Shown here piece by piece: positions 1-8,717 of a stretch of DNA of 64,000 bases (positions are counted from its first letter, which is position 1; every line of letters starts with the position of its first letter). This DNA comes from Streptomyces actuosus. GTDB taxonomy: Bacteria; Actinomycetota; Actinomycetes; Streptomycetales; Streptomycetaceae. A program made the translations under genes and the position numbers. The stretch is taken from the NCBI RefSeq assembly GCF_016921115.1, contig NZ_JAFFZS010000039.1, positions 1 through 64,000 of the forward strand, read 5' to 3'. The notes under the pieces are model-generated. The model was given only the letters and a program-made list of their open reading frames with translations, made no database searches and was not told the origin of the DNA.

Positions 1-38
1 GCGTCCCGCTTGAACTCGGCCGTGTACCGCTTACCCAT
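1..38 (-). CDS. IS3-family transposase OrfA, N-terminal 13 residues only
   Basis: Reading down from an ATG at 38 gives MGKRYTAEFKRDA, which matches the standard beginning of IS3-family OrfA proteins (MGKRYTxEFKRDAV), the helix-turn-helix subunit of the transposase. A purine-rich ribosome-binding region (GAGGAAG) lies a little upstream of the start. The gene runs off the left edge, so its integrity cannot be judged. Known of the family: OrfA is joined to the DDE subunit OrfB by programmed frameshifting. Confidence 0.7.
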   Translation of the reverse strand, partial: MGKRYTAEFKRD

Positions 39-126
39 GTTGCTCTTGCTACTCACTACCTGTGACTGCTTCCTCCGGGACCATCCGTCCCAGTATCAAG
101 CTGTCCGGCCGACAGGGGGAACCTCA
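1..126 (-). mobile_element. End of an IS3-type insertion sequence, cut by the window edge
   Basis: The minus strand carries the first codons of an IS3-type OrfA, preceded by about 90 bases of non-coding terminal DNA. That DNA ends in TGAGGTTCCCCCTG (minus strand, 126 down to 113), which has the TG...CA form expected of an IS3 terminus. The inverted-repeat boundary at 126 is inferred; the other end lies outside the window, so no direct repeat can be checked. It sits next to other decayed mobile fragments. Confidence 0.55.
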
Positions 127-239
127 GACCCCATCACCAGTGCAGCCGCGAGGGCGGCCCTTCGCATGGCGAAACCCATTGTCCTTCCTCCCGTTTGGCA
201 TGTCGGCCTCATGCGGCGGAACAACCCCGTGAGGAAACC

Positions 240-269
240 ATGGAACGCACCGACAACGACACTGACTAG
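240..269 (+). pseudogene. Possible 5' remnant of a SAM-dependent methyltransferase
   Basis: An ATG with a good upstream GAGGAAAC element opens a nine-codon frame, MERTDNDTD, followed by TAG. The sequence resembles the first residues of a common actinomycete SAM-dependent methyltransferase family (M-x-R-T-D-x-D-T-W...). The frame breaks exactly where the conserved Trp would follow, and nothing downstream continues the protein. Because it lies between two mobile-element remnants, I infer a truncated 5' end. The match is very short and could be chance. Confidence 0.22.
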
Positions 270-628
270 AGGGTAGCTTGAGCTGGGCAGGACCAAATTG
301 GCCAGGCCGATAACTGCTGAATGAATCGTGCAAGGTTGCACGGAACTACCGCCTCCGGCGCCATGATTCGGGCGGTGAGGCCATTGGGTCACGCTCGCAG
401 GAAGACAGCAGCATGCCGGTTGGCTCGGAACCTTCCGTCAGAGTGCGTCCGAAAAGCGCCAGTGGGCAACGAGGGGCACACTGAGCGTTTTCAGCGTTGC
501 TTCTCCAGCCTGAGGACGCCGGCGATCGACGTGAGACGTGTCGAGCTGCCGCGAGCTCGTCCGAAGATTCGCCAGGATCTCAGGCGGGCGACTCCGCGTT
601 CGACGGGCCCGCGGGTAGCGGACAGGGC

Positions 629-811
629 TCAGTCGACCGTCCGCTCGGTTGGGGGTGAGCTCACCGTTCGGCGAGCTGATTTCGGGATGGTGACCCAGTC
701 GTCGGCGCCGATGTAGGCCATGTCGGCGAGGATCGGCATGCCCTGGCGTTCACAGATCCGGATGATCTTGTGCCTGCGGGCGGCTGTGAGGTCGTAGGTA
801 CGGCCGGGCAA
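629..811 (-). pseudogene. Decayed DDE (IS5/IS4-like) transposase fragment
   Basis: The minus-strand translation contains RICERQGMPILADMAYIGA followed by DDWVTIPK. This resembles the stretch around the second catalytic Asp of Streptomyces DDE transposases of the IS5 group (..ILADxAYxGA..). No catalytic domain continues upstream or downstream in any frame, and the reading frame ends soon after, so this is a roughly 60-codon relic. With the IS3 end at 1-126 it marks the left edge as an insertion and deletion hotspot. Confidence 0.55.
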
Positions 812-889
812 GGCGGGCGAGAGTCACAGGATTCTCCCGGCTGGATGCAGCTCGTCGCCAACGGCCAAGGGGTGTCTCGCCCCCGCAGC

Positions 890-1388
890 CCGGCGGGGAC
901 TGGCCCACCTCGCCCGTCTCGCCGGCGACTTCCCCACCGCGTGCCACGTCGCGCAGACCCTCAGCTGGGACGGCCGCCAGCACCGTGTCGAAGGCGACAT
1001 CCTCTAGCCCAGGCCTTGGTCCTGGCCTTCACCGACCCCACTGCCGCCGACGCGTTCCACCTGGCCGAGTAGCTTCTGACGGGACTCGACCTGCGGGCCA
1101 CCACCCTCCCCACGAGGATCGCCGCCCTCGTACGAGACGCCGGCGCCACCGGCAGCCTTGAGCCCGTGCGCCTGCTGCGCGCCGACATTCAGCAACGCCG
1201 GCCTGACAGCCGCAGAAGCCGCGCTGGAACTGGCTGCCTGTTTCCATCACGCCGTCCAGGACGACCATGACAAGATCAGCGCGGCGGCCTCCCGACTGCG
1301 CGACGTTACTCGCGGCGGCGACTACGCCTACCTATCGCAGCTCCTCAACCGTGGCGCTCACCGTGACCGTCACGTCTTCGAGGTGTGA
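890..1388 (+). pseudogene. Degraded gene of an unrecognised helical protein
   Basis: Three consecutive plus-strand pieces look like coding DNA but do not share one open frame. The first (about 890-1010) reads GLAHLARLAGDFPTACHV and ends in TAG. The second (about 1012-1195) reads ALVLAFTDPTAADAFHLAE, then TAG, then LLTGLDLRATTLPTRIAALV. The third (about 1170-1388) reads NAGLTAAEAALELAACFHHA and onward in another frame. The Ala/Leu-rich amphipathic pattern and codon bias continue across the breaks, so I read this as one gene with two in-frame stops and a frameshift. I do not recognise the family. Its end overlaps the 3' end of the convergent lipoprotein gene. Confidence 0.45.
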
Positions 1389-1961
1389 TGCACCGATGTC
1401 CGTCACATCAACCTGCGTCGGCCATGTTGTACGCGGGAACACGTTGCCCGCCTCGACCCGTGCCGTGACCGAGCGGTCTGTCCTCTCGCGTTTCACGCTC
1501 ACCGTCACTTTGTAGGTTGTGCGCCTGGTGCCCTGGTTCTCGATGGTCACCGGAACCACGACCCGGCCGTTTTCCATGCGTGGCCGGTAGGCGATCACCC
1601 GGCCGTGCAGGGCCTTCGCCGCGCCGGGACCGTACCCGTATTCCTCGGGACGGGGTATGTGGGTGTTCCCAGCTCCGACCGGGTCGCCGCTCGGAGCGCT
1701 GCGCGCCCGCTCTTCCCCCTCCTTCCGCTGCGCCTCGGCAATCGCTTCCCGAGAGTCCGTGGAGTGCGGGGAAGCAGCGAGAGGTGTGCCGGGGGTGTCT
1801 CCCGGAGCGGGCGGCGACGGCTCTCCCGGGGTACTGCGGGTAGGGGTGGCGGTCACGCCGGTCGGGGACGCGCCGCTGGTGGCGTGTCCGGCCCCGCAAC
1901 CGGTGGCGAACACGATCGCGCTCAGCAGGCCACCAGCCCACGCTGTTCTACGACTCGACAA
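1332..1961 (-). CDS. Secreted lipoprotein with a C-terminal beta-sandwich-like domain
   Basis: From the chosen TTG the protein starts with a short SRR n-region, a hydrophobic stretch and FATGC, a convincing lipobox, so it should be a lipid-anchored surface protein. A long Pro/Thr/Ser/Gly-rich linker follows. The C-terminal roughly 90 residues (VIAYRPRMENGRVVVPVTIE and onward, with NQGTRRTTYKVTVSV) have the strand pattern of DUF4352/FxLYD-like domains, which often sit on exported lipoproteins. The start was chosen because it puts the lipobox about 20 residues in and has AAGCGGGGA upstream; a longer TTG start at 2009 is possible but would bury the signal. Function unknown. Confidence 0.7.
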   Translation of the reverse strand: MSSRRTAWAGGLLSAIVFATGCGAGHATSGASPTGVTATPTRSTPGEPSPPAPGDTPGTPLAASPHSTDSREAIAEAQRKEGEERARSAPSGDPVGAGNTHIPRPEEYGYGPGAAKALHGRVIAYRPRMENGRVVVPVTIENQGTRRTTYKVTVSVKRERTDRSVTARVEAGNVFPRTTWPTQVDVTDIGASHLEDVTVTVSATVEELR

Positions 1962-2551
1962 GGGGTCCCCGCTTCCAACAGCTCCCGAAGCGCAAGGCGC
2001 ACGGCACAAGATGCCCGCACTATAACCAGGACCGTCGAAAGTGAACCGATAGTGGCCCCGACGCTTGGCGCAAATCCGCCTACCCGCGACGTCTGAGCCG
2101 CATCATCCCAGGCATCCCCGCAGTGGCGCTCAGGCTGCGCTGGCCTGGCACTACGCGGACAAGCGTGAAACCCCCGAATCAACATGCAAGTTGACCAGAT
2201 CCATGGGGCGCGGCGATTTCGGCGGGGGCTTGTCGATTTCCAGCCGATGCCGACAACTGTGGAAGGATTGCATCCGGTTCCGCTTCGCGGAAGGCACTTA
2301 CCCGATGCACAGAAGCCCTGCGATCGCCTGCCCTCAAGGAGTATTCCGGATCTGGTTGCGTTTCAGTCAACCATGATCGTCGCGCCTCATATCGAGTTTC
2401 ACGGGTAACTGGTACGGGCCCTACGCTGACCGAGCTCGAACATTCACCCGGAGCCCCCGGCGGGCTGAAATTCCCGTGACTTCTTGGAGAGCGGTTCGGG
2501 CGCAGCGGGAACGCGCGCCGGTGGTTCATGCCATCAGGAGGAAGCCGCCCC
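1962..2551. other. Intergenic stretch, no gene supported
   Basis: Short overlapping frames occur on both strands, but none has a credible start, ribosome-binding site or recognisable motif. It is less GC-biased than its flanks. A weak TACGCT at 2422-2427 could be a -10 element for the SapA-like gene downstream. GGAGG at 2539-2543 is that gene's ribosome-binding site. Confidence 0.4.
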
Positions 2552-3103
2552 ATGCGAAACGCCATACGCGCCGTCGCCGTCGGCGCGTCCCTCATGGCCG
2601 CCGGTCTGCTCGCCCCGCAGGCGGTCGCACAGGACGCCCCGAACGCCAACCAGCGCATCACAGGTACCAGCGTCCTTCTGTCCGAAAAGGGAGCCAAGGA
2701 CCCCCAGACCCGCGCCATCGCGCGGGCCGACCCGGCAGCGGTCCGCGCCACAGCCACGCTGTGCGGCAGCGGCTATCAGCTGGAGTACGCCGAGCGGCTG
2801 CCGGACTCACGTCGCTACGGCACCCTCTTCACGTACGAGAAGTTCGGCTCGGTCGGCGGGGTCTGCGTCCTGTTCGACAACAACACCAGCAGCAAGAAGC
2901 ACATGAAGCTCAAGCTGTGCCCCAACAAGACCGGCGCGAAGTGCAAGGTCGATGAGGGCTACTTCAGCCAGTACGCGGGACCCGTGAGGTACGAGAGCGA
3001 GAACGGCAACTACGTCGAGTGCTCCATGGTCACAGCACTCATGTGGGACTCCAGCGGCAAGGCCATCATCGACCGGGTCACCAGCGCAACGCTCTGCGAC
3101 TGA
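2552..3103 (+). CDS. SapA-like spore-associated secreted protein
   Basis: A 183-residue protein starts at the second ATG, about 9 bases after AGGAGG. An upstream ATG at 2528 would lack a ribosome-binding site. Residues 1-27 form a signal peptide (MRNAIRAVAVGASLMAAGLL, then an A-x-A site). The mature part holds LCGSGYQLEYAERL, a GVCVLFDNN segment, YFSQYAGPVRYESENG and VECS, which follow the CGSGY...C...YAGPV...C layout of Streptomyces spore-associated protein A. Six Cys suggest disulfides outside the cell. Family knowledge: SapA is found on spore coats and its function is unknown. The insert between CGSGY and YAGPV is longer than in classical SapA. A strong terminator follows. Confidence 0.72.
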   Translation: MRNAIRAVAVGASLMAAGLLAPQAVAQDAPNANQRITGTSVLLSEKGAKDPQTRAIARADPAAVRATATLCGSGYQLEYAERLPDSRRYGTLFTYEKFGSVGGVCVLFDNNTSSKKHMKLKLCPNKTGAKCKVDEGYFSQYAGPVRYESENGNYVECSMVTALMWDSSGKAIIDRVTSATLCD

Positions 3104-3164
3104 GCCGCACCTCGCGCTGCCGCTGACCCCGCCCCCCCACGGTGGGCAGGTCTCACTACTTCCT

Positions 3165-3204
3165 GCGTCACCGCGCGGCCCCTGTTCGGGCCGTGCGGTG
3201 ACGC
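3165..3204 (+). terminator. Strong hairpin after the SapA-like gene
   Basis: The arms 3165-3181 and 3188-3204 form a 17-bp stem with a single G-T pair and a 6-base loop. It lies 62 bases past the SapA-like stop and ahead of the large secreted protein gene, so it probably separates the two transcripts. Confidence 0.7.
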
Positions 3205-3428
3205 GTCCTGCCGTGCGAACGGGCGGGAGCGCACCGAGATCGAGGTAGCCAATACCCACGAGCAGGATGCGACGTACCCGGTCCAGGCCGGCATCGCCGA
3301 CGGTGGGGGCTCTGGAACCGCGGGGGCAGCGGCAACCGTACGACGACACACCCAAAGCAAAGAGTCCCCCTACAGAACCTATTCAAGGTCAACTCTGAAG
3401 CAGCGATGGAAAGCAGGAGATTTCGGTT

Positions 3429-6400
3429 GTGAAACCCGGACGAAGAATTCACAGACCTTCGATGGTCATAGCGGCGTGCACCGCGTTGTGCGGTGGTCTG
3501 CTGAGCGCGGCCCCCGCGTTCGGCACGCCGGGTGGCGACTCCGACTCGAATTCCAGGTCCGGCCACAACTTATGGTCGGACGCGTCCCCGGCCAAGGGCT
3601 CCGCGTCCTTGTCCTCGACCCGGATCAAGGACCCGGGCATGACGCTCGGCAAGGGATGGAACACGTCGCAGGACCGGGCGGTGACGGCCGCCGCGGACGC
3701 GGACGGCCTGCACATCCTGGTCGCCGACTCGAAACAGGCGTACGCGTGGAAGACCGCAGCGATCCTTGCCGAGCCCCGCATGCCGGCCGATTCCTGGATC
3801 GGCAATCAGTGTCTGATGGACCATGACCACACCGCCGTCGTCTACGCGCCACGTACGTTCACCAACAAGCCCGACCTGTTCCAGGGCGGAGCGTTCACGG
3901 CGATCGTCAACACCTCCACAGGAACGGTGACCAAACTCGGCTTCACCGCGTCGCTCGCGTACTTCGATCCGACCTGCAACTCCTCCGCGCGCACGGCGGC
4001 GTTCACTGCGTACCGGGACATGAACGACCCGGCGAAGACGAAGACACGCGTGGTGACCGTGAACACGGCGGGCAGGCAACTGACCGAGGCGTCGGTGAAG
4101 GGCGAGGTCACCTCGGCGGCACCAGTCACCGGCGGCGCCGTCGGCGCGTGGGGTCGCGACCTGGTCCGGCTGACGGACACAGGCAAGAGCAAGACGGGCA
4201 GGACCAAGACGCTGACGTCCGCGGACGCGGTCGCCTTCGACATCCGTCCGCTGGACACGGGCGGCAAGAAGATCGCCTTCATCGAGCGCGGCACCAAGGA
4301 GCACACGGCGAAAGTCTGGCGCGGCCACGGCAAGGCGGCCACGGTGGCCTCCGGCAAGCCCGGGGCGCTCGGCCTGGCCACCGGCGGCCCCGGCAAGGCG
4401 TACCTGACGGGCAAGACGTCCGGTGCCGTGCACACCAAGGGCACGGGTATCACACAGATCGACGTGGCCGCCGACGTCGACGTGTCCACTCAGGGGCGCC
4501 TCGCCGTCGACCCGGTACTCACCCCCGGCATGAAGGCCGGTCTGAAGCGCATCCAGAAGGCCGGACGCGACTTCACCAAGTCGGAGCAGGCCAAGGCGGT
4601 GCCCGAGTCCGACGGGCAGGCCGTGTCGCCGAAGGCACTGGCGAAGACAGAGCCCACCACCATCACCTCCACCGCCACCACCACGGGCATCGAGGTGACC
4701 CAGAAGGTGACGCCCCAGGCGGCCGCGGGCACGGAGAAGTCCTCGCCGGCGCTGGGCAAGAGCAGCAAGCCGGTCACCGAGGAGGCCCCGGCCGGGCTGG
4801 ACGAGCAGATGGAGCGCACGACGCCGGCCACCTCCGCCGCGGCAGCCGCCTCGGCGCACGACCCCACAGACCCGGACCGCTGGTGTTCGGTCTCACGCAA
4901 CGACGTGAACGCGCAGGCGCTGCAGCCGACGCCGAACCAGGTCGAGTGGGCCGTGGACATGGCCGTACGCGGTGACCTGACCTCCGGCTACATACGGCAG
5001 GGCGACTACCGTGCCCAGGCCGGCCTGGGCACCGTCGACCCGCAGGGCCTCTTCCCCCGCCCGACGCTGAACGGTGACGCGGGCGCCCGCATCCCGGCCA
5101 ACGTCCTGCTCGGCATCCTGGCCCAGGAGTCGAATCTGTGGCAGGCCGAGTCCGGCGCCGTTCCAGGCCAGATGGGCAGCCCGCTCGCCGCGGTGGACGG
5201 CTACTACGGCCATCAGGCCGGCGGCGCCGTCGCCGACTACTGGAAGATCCACTGGGACAAGTCCGACTGCGGCTACGGCGTGGGCCAGGTCACCGACGGT
5301 ATGCGGACGGCCGGCCACGAGAAGACGGGCGAGACGTCGTTGTCCCCGGCGAAGCAGAAGATCGTCGCCGTCGACTACGCGAGCAACATCGCCGCATCGA
5401 TGAAGATCCTCGCCGACAAGTGGAACGAGGTGCACACCGACGGGCAGATGGTCACCGTCAACAACGACGACCCGTCAAGGGTGGAGAACTGGTTCACCGC
5501 CGCCTGGAACTACAACCTCGGCTTCAACGCCCCTGGTGCCCCCAACAGCCCGTGGGGCCTGGGCTGGTACAACAACCCGGCCAACCCGGTCTACAAGAAC
5601 GACAACCCGTTCATGGACACCGTGGCCGACCCGGACGCCAACCACGACGCCGCGCACCCACAGGACTGGCCGTACGAGGAGAAGGTGATGGGTTGGGCAG
5701 CCTGGTCGATCGACACCGGCTTCTCCTACGGCACCTCCGGCCGCCAGGACTGGAAAGGCGAGTCCGGCTTCTCCTCGGCGGGCTTCCGCCCCGCCTGGTG
5801 GGTCACCGACCTTCAGCGCTCCTACGTCCAACCTCCCAAGAGCACATTCTGCAACGAGCACAACGGCTGTGACCCGCTGGACCCGCCGCACTGCCCGGAC
5901 GCCGCCTGCTACACCCAGTACTGGTGGAACCAGTCGAACGCCACCTGGAAGGACGACTGCGACCGCTCCTGCGGCCACGAGAACATCAAGTACCAGACAC
6001 TGATCCGCGAGCCCGGCCGTGGCTACCGTCTCAAGAACGGCACCCCCGTGTGCAGCGGAGCCCCGTCGGGCGCCACGGTCGTGGCCTCCGTCCCGAACGG
6101 AACCCCCACCTGGAGCGACTGCGGCGCGATCAAATCCGACGGAACATTCCGCTTCACTTTCTACCCCGACAGTGACGGGCGATTCGAGGCCAAGGCGGAC
6201 CTGCACCAGATCGGCGGTGGCTACGGCGGTCACTTCTGGTACACGCACACGCGCAACCAGGACCATCTGGGCGGCACGACGTCCGGCGCGATGACGGTCC
6301 GCGGCTCGTGGATCCCCAACGGAACCTTCGACCTCGCCAAGGTCTACGTACACGTCCCTGACACCGGAGCGCAGACGAAGCAGGCCCACTACACCGTCTC

Positions 6401-7880
6401 CGGCGTGGCCGGCGGCGCCCGTGAGGTGATGGTCGATCAGGACGGCAACAACAACAAATGGGTCCCGCTCGGTGCGTACAAGTTCACCGGCACACCCAGC
6501 GTGACACTGTCGAACTACACCGACGGCGGTACGGCGGACACCGACATCGCCTACGGCGCCGTCGCCTTCCAGCCGGTGCATGGCACGTACGTCTCGGACA
6601 CCCTGGAGGCGGACGCGTTCTTCGACGAGGACCAGAACATCGACGTCCGGCCCGAGTCGGGCATCTTCGACACCCCGATGAAGTCGCGTCAGGCCCTGCA
6701 TGACTGGGCGCTCGACGTCTCCGGGAAGATCACCGCCCTGCCGACCTGTATCGACACGGTGGGCTCCCCCGCCTGCGTCAAGCCGGAGACCAAGGCCTCC
6801 GCCGAGCGCTGGCGCCACGAGGTGACGACGGCGGGCACGAGCACCACCGACCACCCCGACGGGCACAGCATCCCCGTGTGGATGCACTATGCCAACCCGT
6901 ACACCAAGCGGCCCACCTCCGACAGCAGGCCGGACTGGTTCGGCAGCGACGACGGCGCGTACAAGCTGTACAACAAGGCCACCGTCTCGTACGTGAAGAC
7001 GACCGACGGGAAGATCGTCCAGGGCAGCGAGAGCGTGTCCTACGACGACCGCACCGCCGACACGCACATCCCGGACTTCGTACGGGAGTTCTTCGCCGCG
7101 CTCCAGAAGGACTACGGCACCACGCCGCCGGACCTGAACTACACGACGACGAACCTGAATGTGCACGACGGAAGGACGACCACCACCACGACCAACAGCG
7201 ACGGCATCCTGCCCGGACGCGCGTACAAGTCGATCGGCGTGAAGCCAGTGATCACCGACAGCAACGACAACCTGGTCACGGACGCCACCGGTACCTGTGT
7301 CGCGGTGATGCACACATCGGGCGGTTCGATCGGCTACCGCAGCGCCCTGGCGAACCGGAGCCTCACCGACAGCGTGCAGGACTGGGTGAACCGGGTCTCA
7401 AGGGACACCGGCTCGTCCGACAATCCCATGGCGCTGATGTCCCAGGAGATCCGCAACATGTTCTTCAAGCCGGGCCTCACCGGGTCGATCTTCGGCCAGG
7501 CCCCGCCGATCTGGCAGGAGCTGGACTTCAAGAGCTGCGCCGACGGCACCGTCAAGCGGGTCAGCGGCGCCCCGATCCTGCGCTCCAGCTACATGCCGAG
7601 CCAGTACCTGTACCGCAACGGCAAGGCCATCGACCTCAGCGGTGCCTCCACCGGCTCCAGCGCGCCGATCACGACGGGCGACTTCTACCACTTCAGTGGT
7701 CCAGCCTCCCCGCCGACCACAGACGACCCGTACGCGAACTGCACCATGACCGGCGGCCATTCGGGCAACCCGTGGGACATCGCGGTCTACGCGCCCGACC
7801 CGAAACCAGGCATCGACCCGGACACGGCGCATTTCTGCAACGCGCCGGACAAGACACCCGATGCCCAGTACACGCGGTAG
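3429..7880 (+). CDS. Very large secreted protein with a lytic-transglycosylase-like region and a golvesin-like domain
   Basis: A 1483-residue protein starts at GTG after AGCAGGAGA. A basic n-region and hydrophobic core ending APAFG (about residue 32) mark secretion. Residues 70-370 are beta-rich with repeated Asp/Lys turns and may be propeller-like. A low-complexity linker of about 120 residues follows. Around residues 550-620, IPANVLLGILAQESNLWQ and GYGVGQV have the E-S and GxGxxQ signature of SLT/lysozyme-fold lytic transglycosylases, with an unusually long insertion between them. Around 950-1045 the segment from AHYTVSGVAGGAREVMVDQD to the LGAYKF region matches the golvesin C-terminal (xanthan-lyase-type) fold. 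The last 400 residues are unrecognised, with scattered Cys. Inferred role: cell-wall or matrix remodelling outside the cell. I know no close family with this whole architecture. Confidence 0.75.
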   Translation: MKPGRRIHRPSMVIAACTALCGGLLSAAPAFGTPGGDSDSNSRSGHNLWSDASPAKGSASLSSTRIKDPGMTLGKGWNTSQDRAVTAAADADGLHILVADSKQAYAWKTAAILAEPRMPADSWIGNQCLMDHDHTAVVYAPRTFTNKPDLFQGGAFTAIVNTSTGTVTKLGFTASLAYFDPTCNSSARTAAFTAYRDMNDPAKTKTRVVTVNTAGRQLTEASVKGEVTSAAPVTGGAVGAWGRDLVRLTDTGKSKTGRTKTLTSADAVAFDIRPLDTGGKKIAFIERGTKEHTAKVWRGHGKAATVASGKPGALGLATGGPGKAYLTGKTSGAVHTKGTGITQIDVAADVDVSTQGRLAVDPVLTPGMKAGLKRIQKAGRDFTKSEQAKAVPESDGQAVSPKALAKTEPTTITSTATTTGIEVTQKVTPQAAAGTEKSSPALGKSSKPVTEEAPAGLDEQMERTTPATSAAAAASAHDPTDPDRWCSVSRNDVNAQALQPTPNQVEWAVDMAVRGDLTSGYIRQGDYRAQAGLGTVDPQGLFPRPTLNGDAGARIPANVLLGILAQESNLWQAESGAVPGQMGSPLAAVDGYYGHQAGGAVADYWKIHWDKSDCGYGVGQVTDGMRTAGHEKTGETSLSPAKQKIVAVDYASNIAASMKILADKWNEVHTDGQMVTVNNDDPSRVENWFTAAWNYNLGFNAPGAPNSPWGLGWYNNPANPVYKNDNPFMDTVADPDANHDAAHPQDWPYEEKVMGWAAWSIDTGFSYGTSGRQDWKGESGFSSAGFRPAWWVTDLQRSYVQPPKSTFCNEHNGCDPLDPPHCPDAACYTQYWWNQSNATWKDDCDRSCGHENIKYQTLIREPGRGYRLKNGTPVCSGAPSGATVVASVPNGTPTWSDCGAIKSDGTFRFTFYPDSDGRFEAKADLHQIGGGYGGHFWYTHTRNQDHLGGTTSGAMTVRGSWIPNGTFDLAKVYVHVPDTGAQTKQAHYTVSGVAGGAREVMVDQDGNNNKWVPLGAYKFTGTPSVTLSNYTDGGTADTDIAYGAVAFQPVHGTYVSDTLEADAFFDEDQNIDVRPESGIFDTPMKSRQALHDWALDVSGKITALPTCIDTVGSPACVKPETKASAERWRHEVTTAGTSTTDHPDGHSIPVWMHYANPYTKRPTSDSRPDWFGSDDGAYKLYNKATVSYVKTTDGKIVQGSESVSYDDRTADTHIPDFVREFFAALQKDYGTTPPDLNYTTTNLNVHDGRTTTTTTNSDGILPGRAYKSIGVKPVITDSNDNLVTDATGTCVAVMHTSGGSIGYRSALANRSLTDSVQDWVNRVSRDTGSSDNPMALMSQEIRNMFFKPGLTGSIFGQAPPIWQELDFKSCADGTVKRVSGAPILRSSYMPSQYLYRNGKAIDLSGASTGSSAPITTGDFYHFSGPASPPTTDDPYANCTMTGGHSGNPWDIAVYAPDPKPGIDPDTAHFCNAPDKTPDAQYTR

Positions 7881-7949
7881 TCGCGTGTCAGCCCGGCAGC
7901 CTGGTTGCAGACGCACACGGCGACCACGCATAGGCCCGATAGAGTGAAG

Positions 7950-7973
7950 GTGGCCCCCGAGACCGGGGGCCAC
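7950..7973 (+). terminator. Perfect 10-bp hairpin between two genes
   Basis: GTGGCCCCCG (7950-7959), loop AGAC, then CGGGGGCCAC (7964-7973). It follows the giant secreted protein by 70 bases and precedes the small membrane protein by 35. A TAGAGT at 7940-7945 is -10-like, so the hairpin could instead lie at the very 5' end of the next transcript. Confidence 0.5.
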
Positions 7974-8007
7974 CCCTTCGTTTGTGAGATGAAGAGCGAG
8001 GTCCGTC

Positions 8008-8277
8008 ATGGCCGCCGCAGCACTGCTCATAGGCTTCGCCATGTTCTTCTTCGCCCCGGTGGTCCCATGGCTGCTGTTCCCGATGCGCCGCCGGGCAGGG
8101 GCCGCGGCTGCGGCGGTGTGGGGGGTGGCGCTCCTCGTCCTCAGCATCTTCCTCTGGGACGGGGCGTTCCTCGCGTCGGTGCTCCTCACCGCCTTCTCGT
8201 GCTGCGTCCGCCTCGTGGTCGAGGCCACCGGCGCCCTGGAGGATGCGCGGGCACGGCGCCGCGCCCGCCACTCCTGA
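8008..8277 (+). CDS. Small two-to-three-helix membrane protein
   Basis: The 89-residue product opens with a hydrophobic segment (LLIGFAMFFFAPVVPWLLF), then a basic turn (PMRRR), a second hydrophobic segment (VWGVALLVLSIFLW) and a third (FLASVLLTAFSCC), and ends in a highly basic tail (ARARRRARHS). No domain is recognised. The ATG is preceded by GAGCGAG. It is flanked by hairpins on both sides, so it is probably a single-gene transcript. Function unknown. Confidence 0.55.
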   Translation: MAAAALLIGFAMFFFAPVVPWLLFPMRRRAGAAAAAVWGVALLVLSIFLWDGAFLASVLLTAFSCCVRLVVEATGALEDARARRRARHS

Positions 8278-8288
8278 CGCCAAGAGGT

Positions 8289-8325
8289 CGATCAAGGGCG
8301 GTCTCACGGAGACCGCCCTTGATCG
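8289..8325. terminator. Bidirectional terminator with a 17-bp perfect stem
   Basis: CGATCAAGGGCGGTCTC at 8289-8305 and its exact reverse complement at 8309-8325 are separated by three bases. The hairpin lies between the convergent ends of the small membrane protein and the monooxygenase, so it can serve both. Confidence 0.8.
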
Positions 8326-8390
8326 AAGTCCAGCCACACTCCCGCCACCCGGCGAAAGCCCGGTTCAGACACCAAGGTCCTGCTGGGTTG

Positions 8391-8717
8391 CTAGGCCCTC
8401 TTGGGCTCGGCCTGCTGCACCACCTCGAAGGACCACAGCGTCGAACCCGCGGCGGCGGGCCTCGGCTTGTCGCCGCCCTCCCCACCGCCCTGGTGCGCGG
8501 CCTTCATCGGCCCCTCCATCCACGCCTGGAAGGACTCCTCGTCCCGCCACCGCGTGTACACCAGGTACTGGTCGGTGCCCTCGACGGGGCGCAGCAGCTC
8601 GAACCACTCGAAGCCGTCGGAGCTCTCCACGGTGTGGGCCCGCGAGGCGAACCGCTTCTCCAGCACCTCCCGCTGCTCGGCGGGGACGGCCAGTACGTTG
8701 ATCTTGACTACGCTCAT
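8391..8717 (-). CDS. Antibiotic-biosynthesis-monooxygenase (ABM) domain protein, HmoA/IsdG-like
   Basis: The 108-residue protein has the dimeric alpha-beta barrel layout of ABM proteins: an N-terminal strand (MSVVKINVLAVPAEQREVLE), a helix, then DGFEWFELLRP, DQYLVYTRWRDEESFQAWM and a C-terminal strand (STLWSFEVV). The W-F-x-x-L and Y-x-x-x-x-W-x-x-E-x-x-F pattern is typical of small heme-degrading or quinol-monooxygenase-like enzymes. A Gly-rich insert (GGGEGG) before the last strand is usual for the Streptomyces form. The substrate cannot be told from sequence. Likely monocistronic, ending at the shared hairpin. Confidence 0.8.
   Translation of the reverse strand: MSVVKINVLAVPAEQREVLEKRFASRAHTVESSDGFEWFELLRPVEGTDQYLVYTRWRDEESFQAWMEGPMKAAHQGGGEGGDKPRPAAAGSTLWSFEVVQQAEPKRA

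Noticed and set aside
3205..3428. A cyclic-di-AMP riboswitch upstream of the transglycosylase-like gene
   Set aside because: Cell-wall hydrolase genes in actinomycetes often have one, but I could not recognise its conserved core in this leader.
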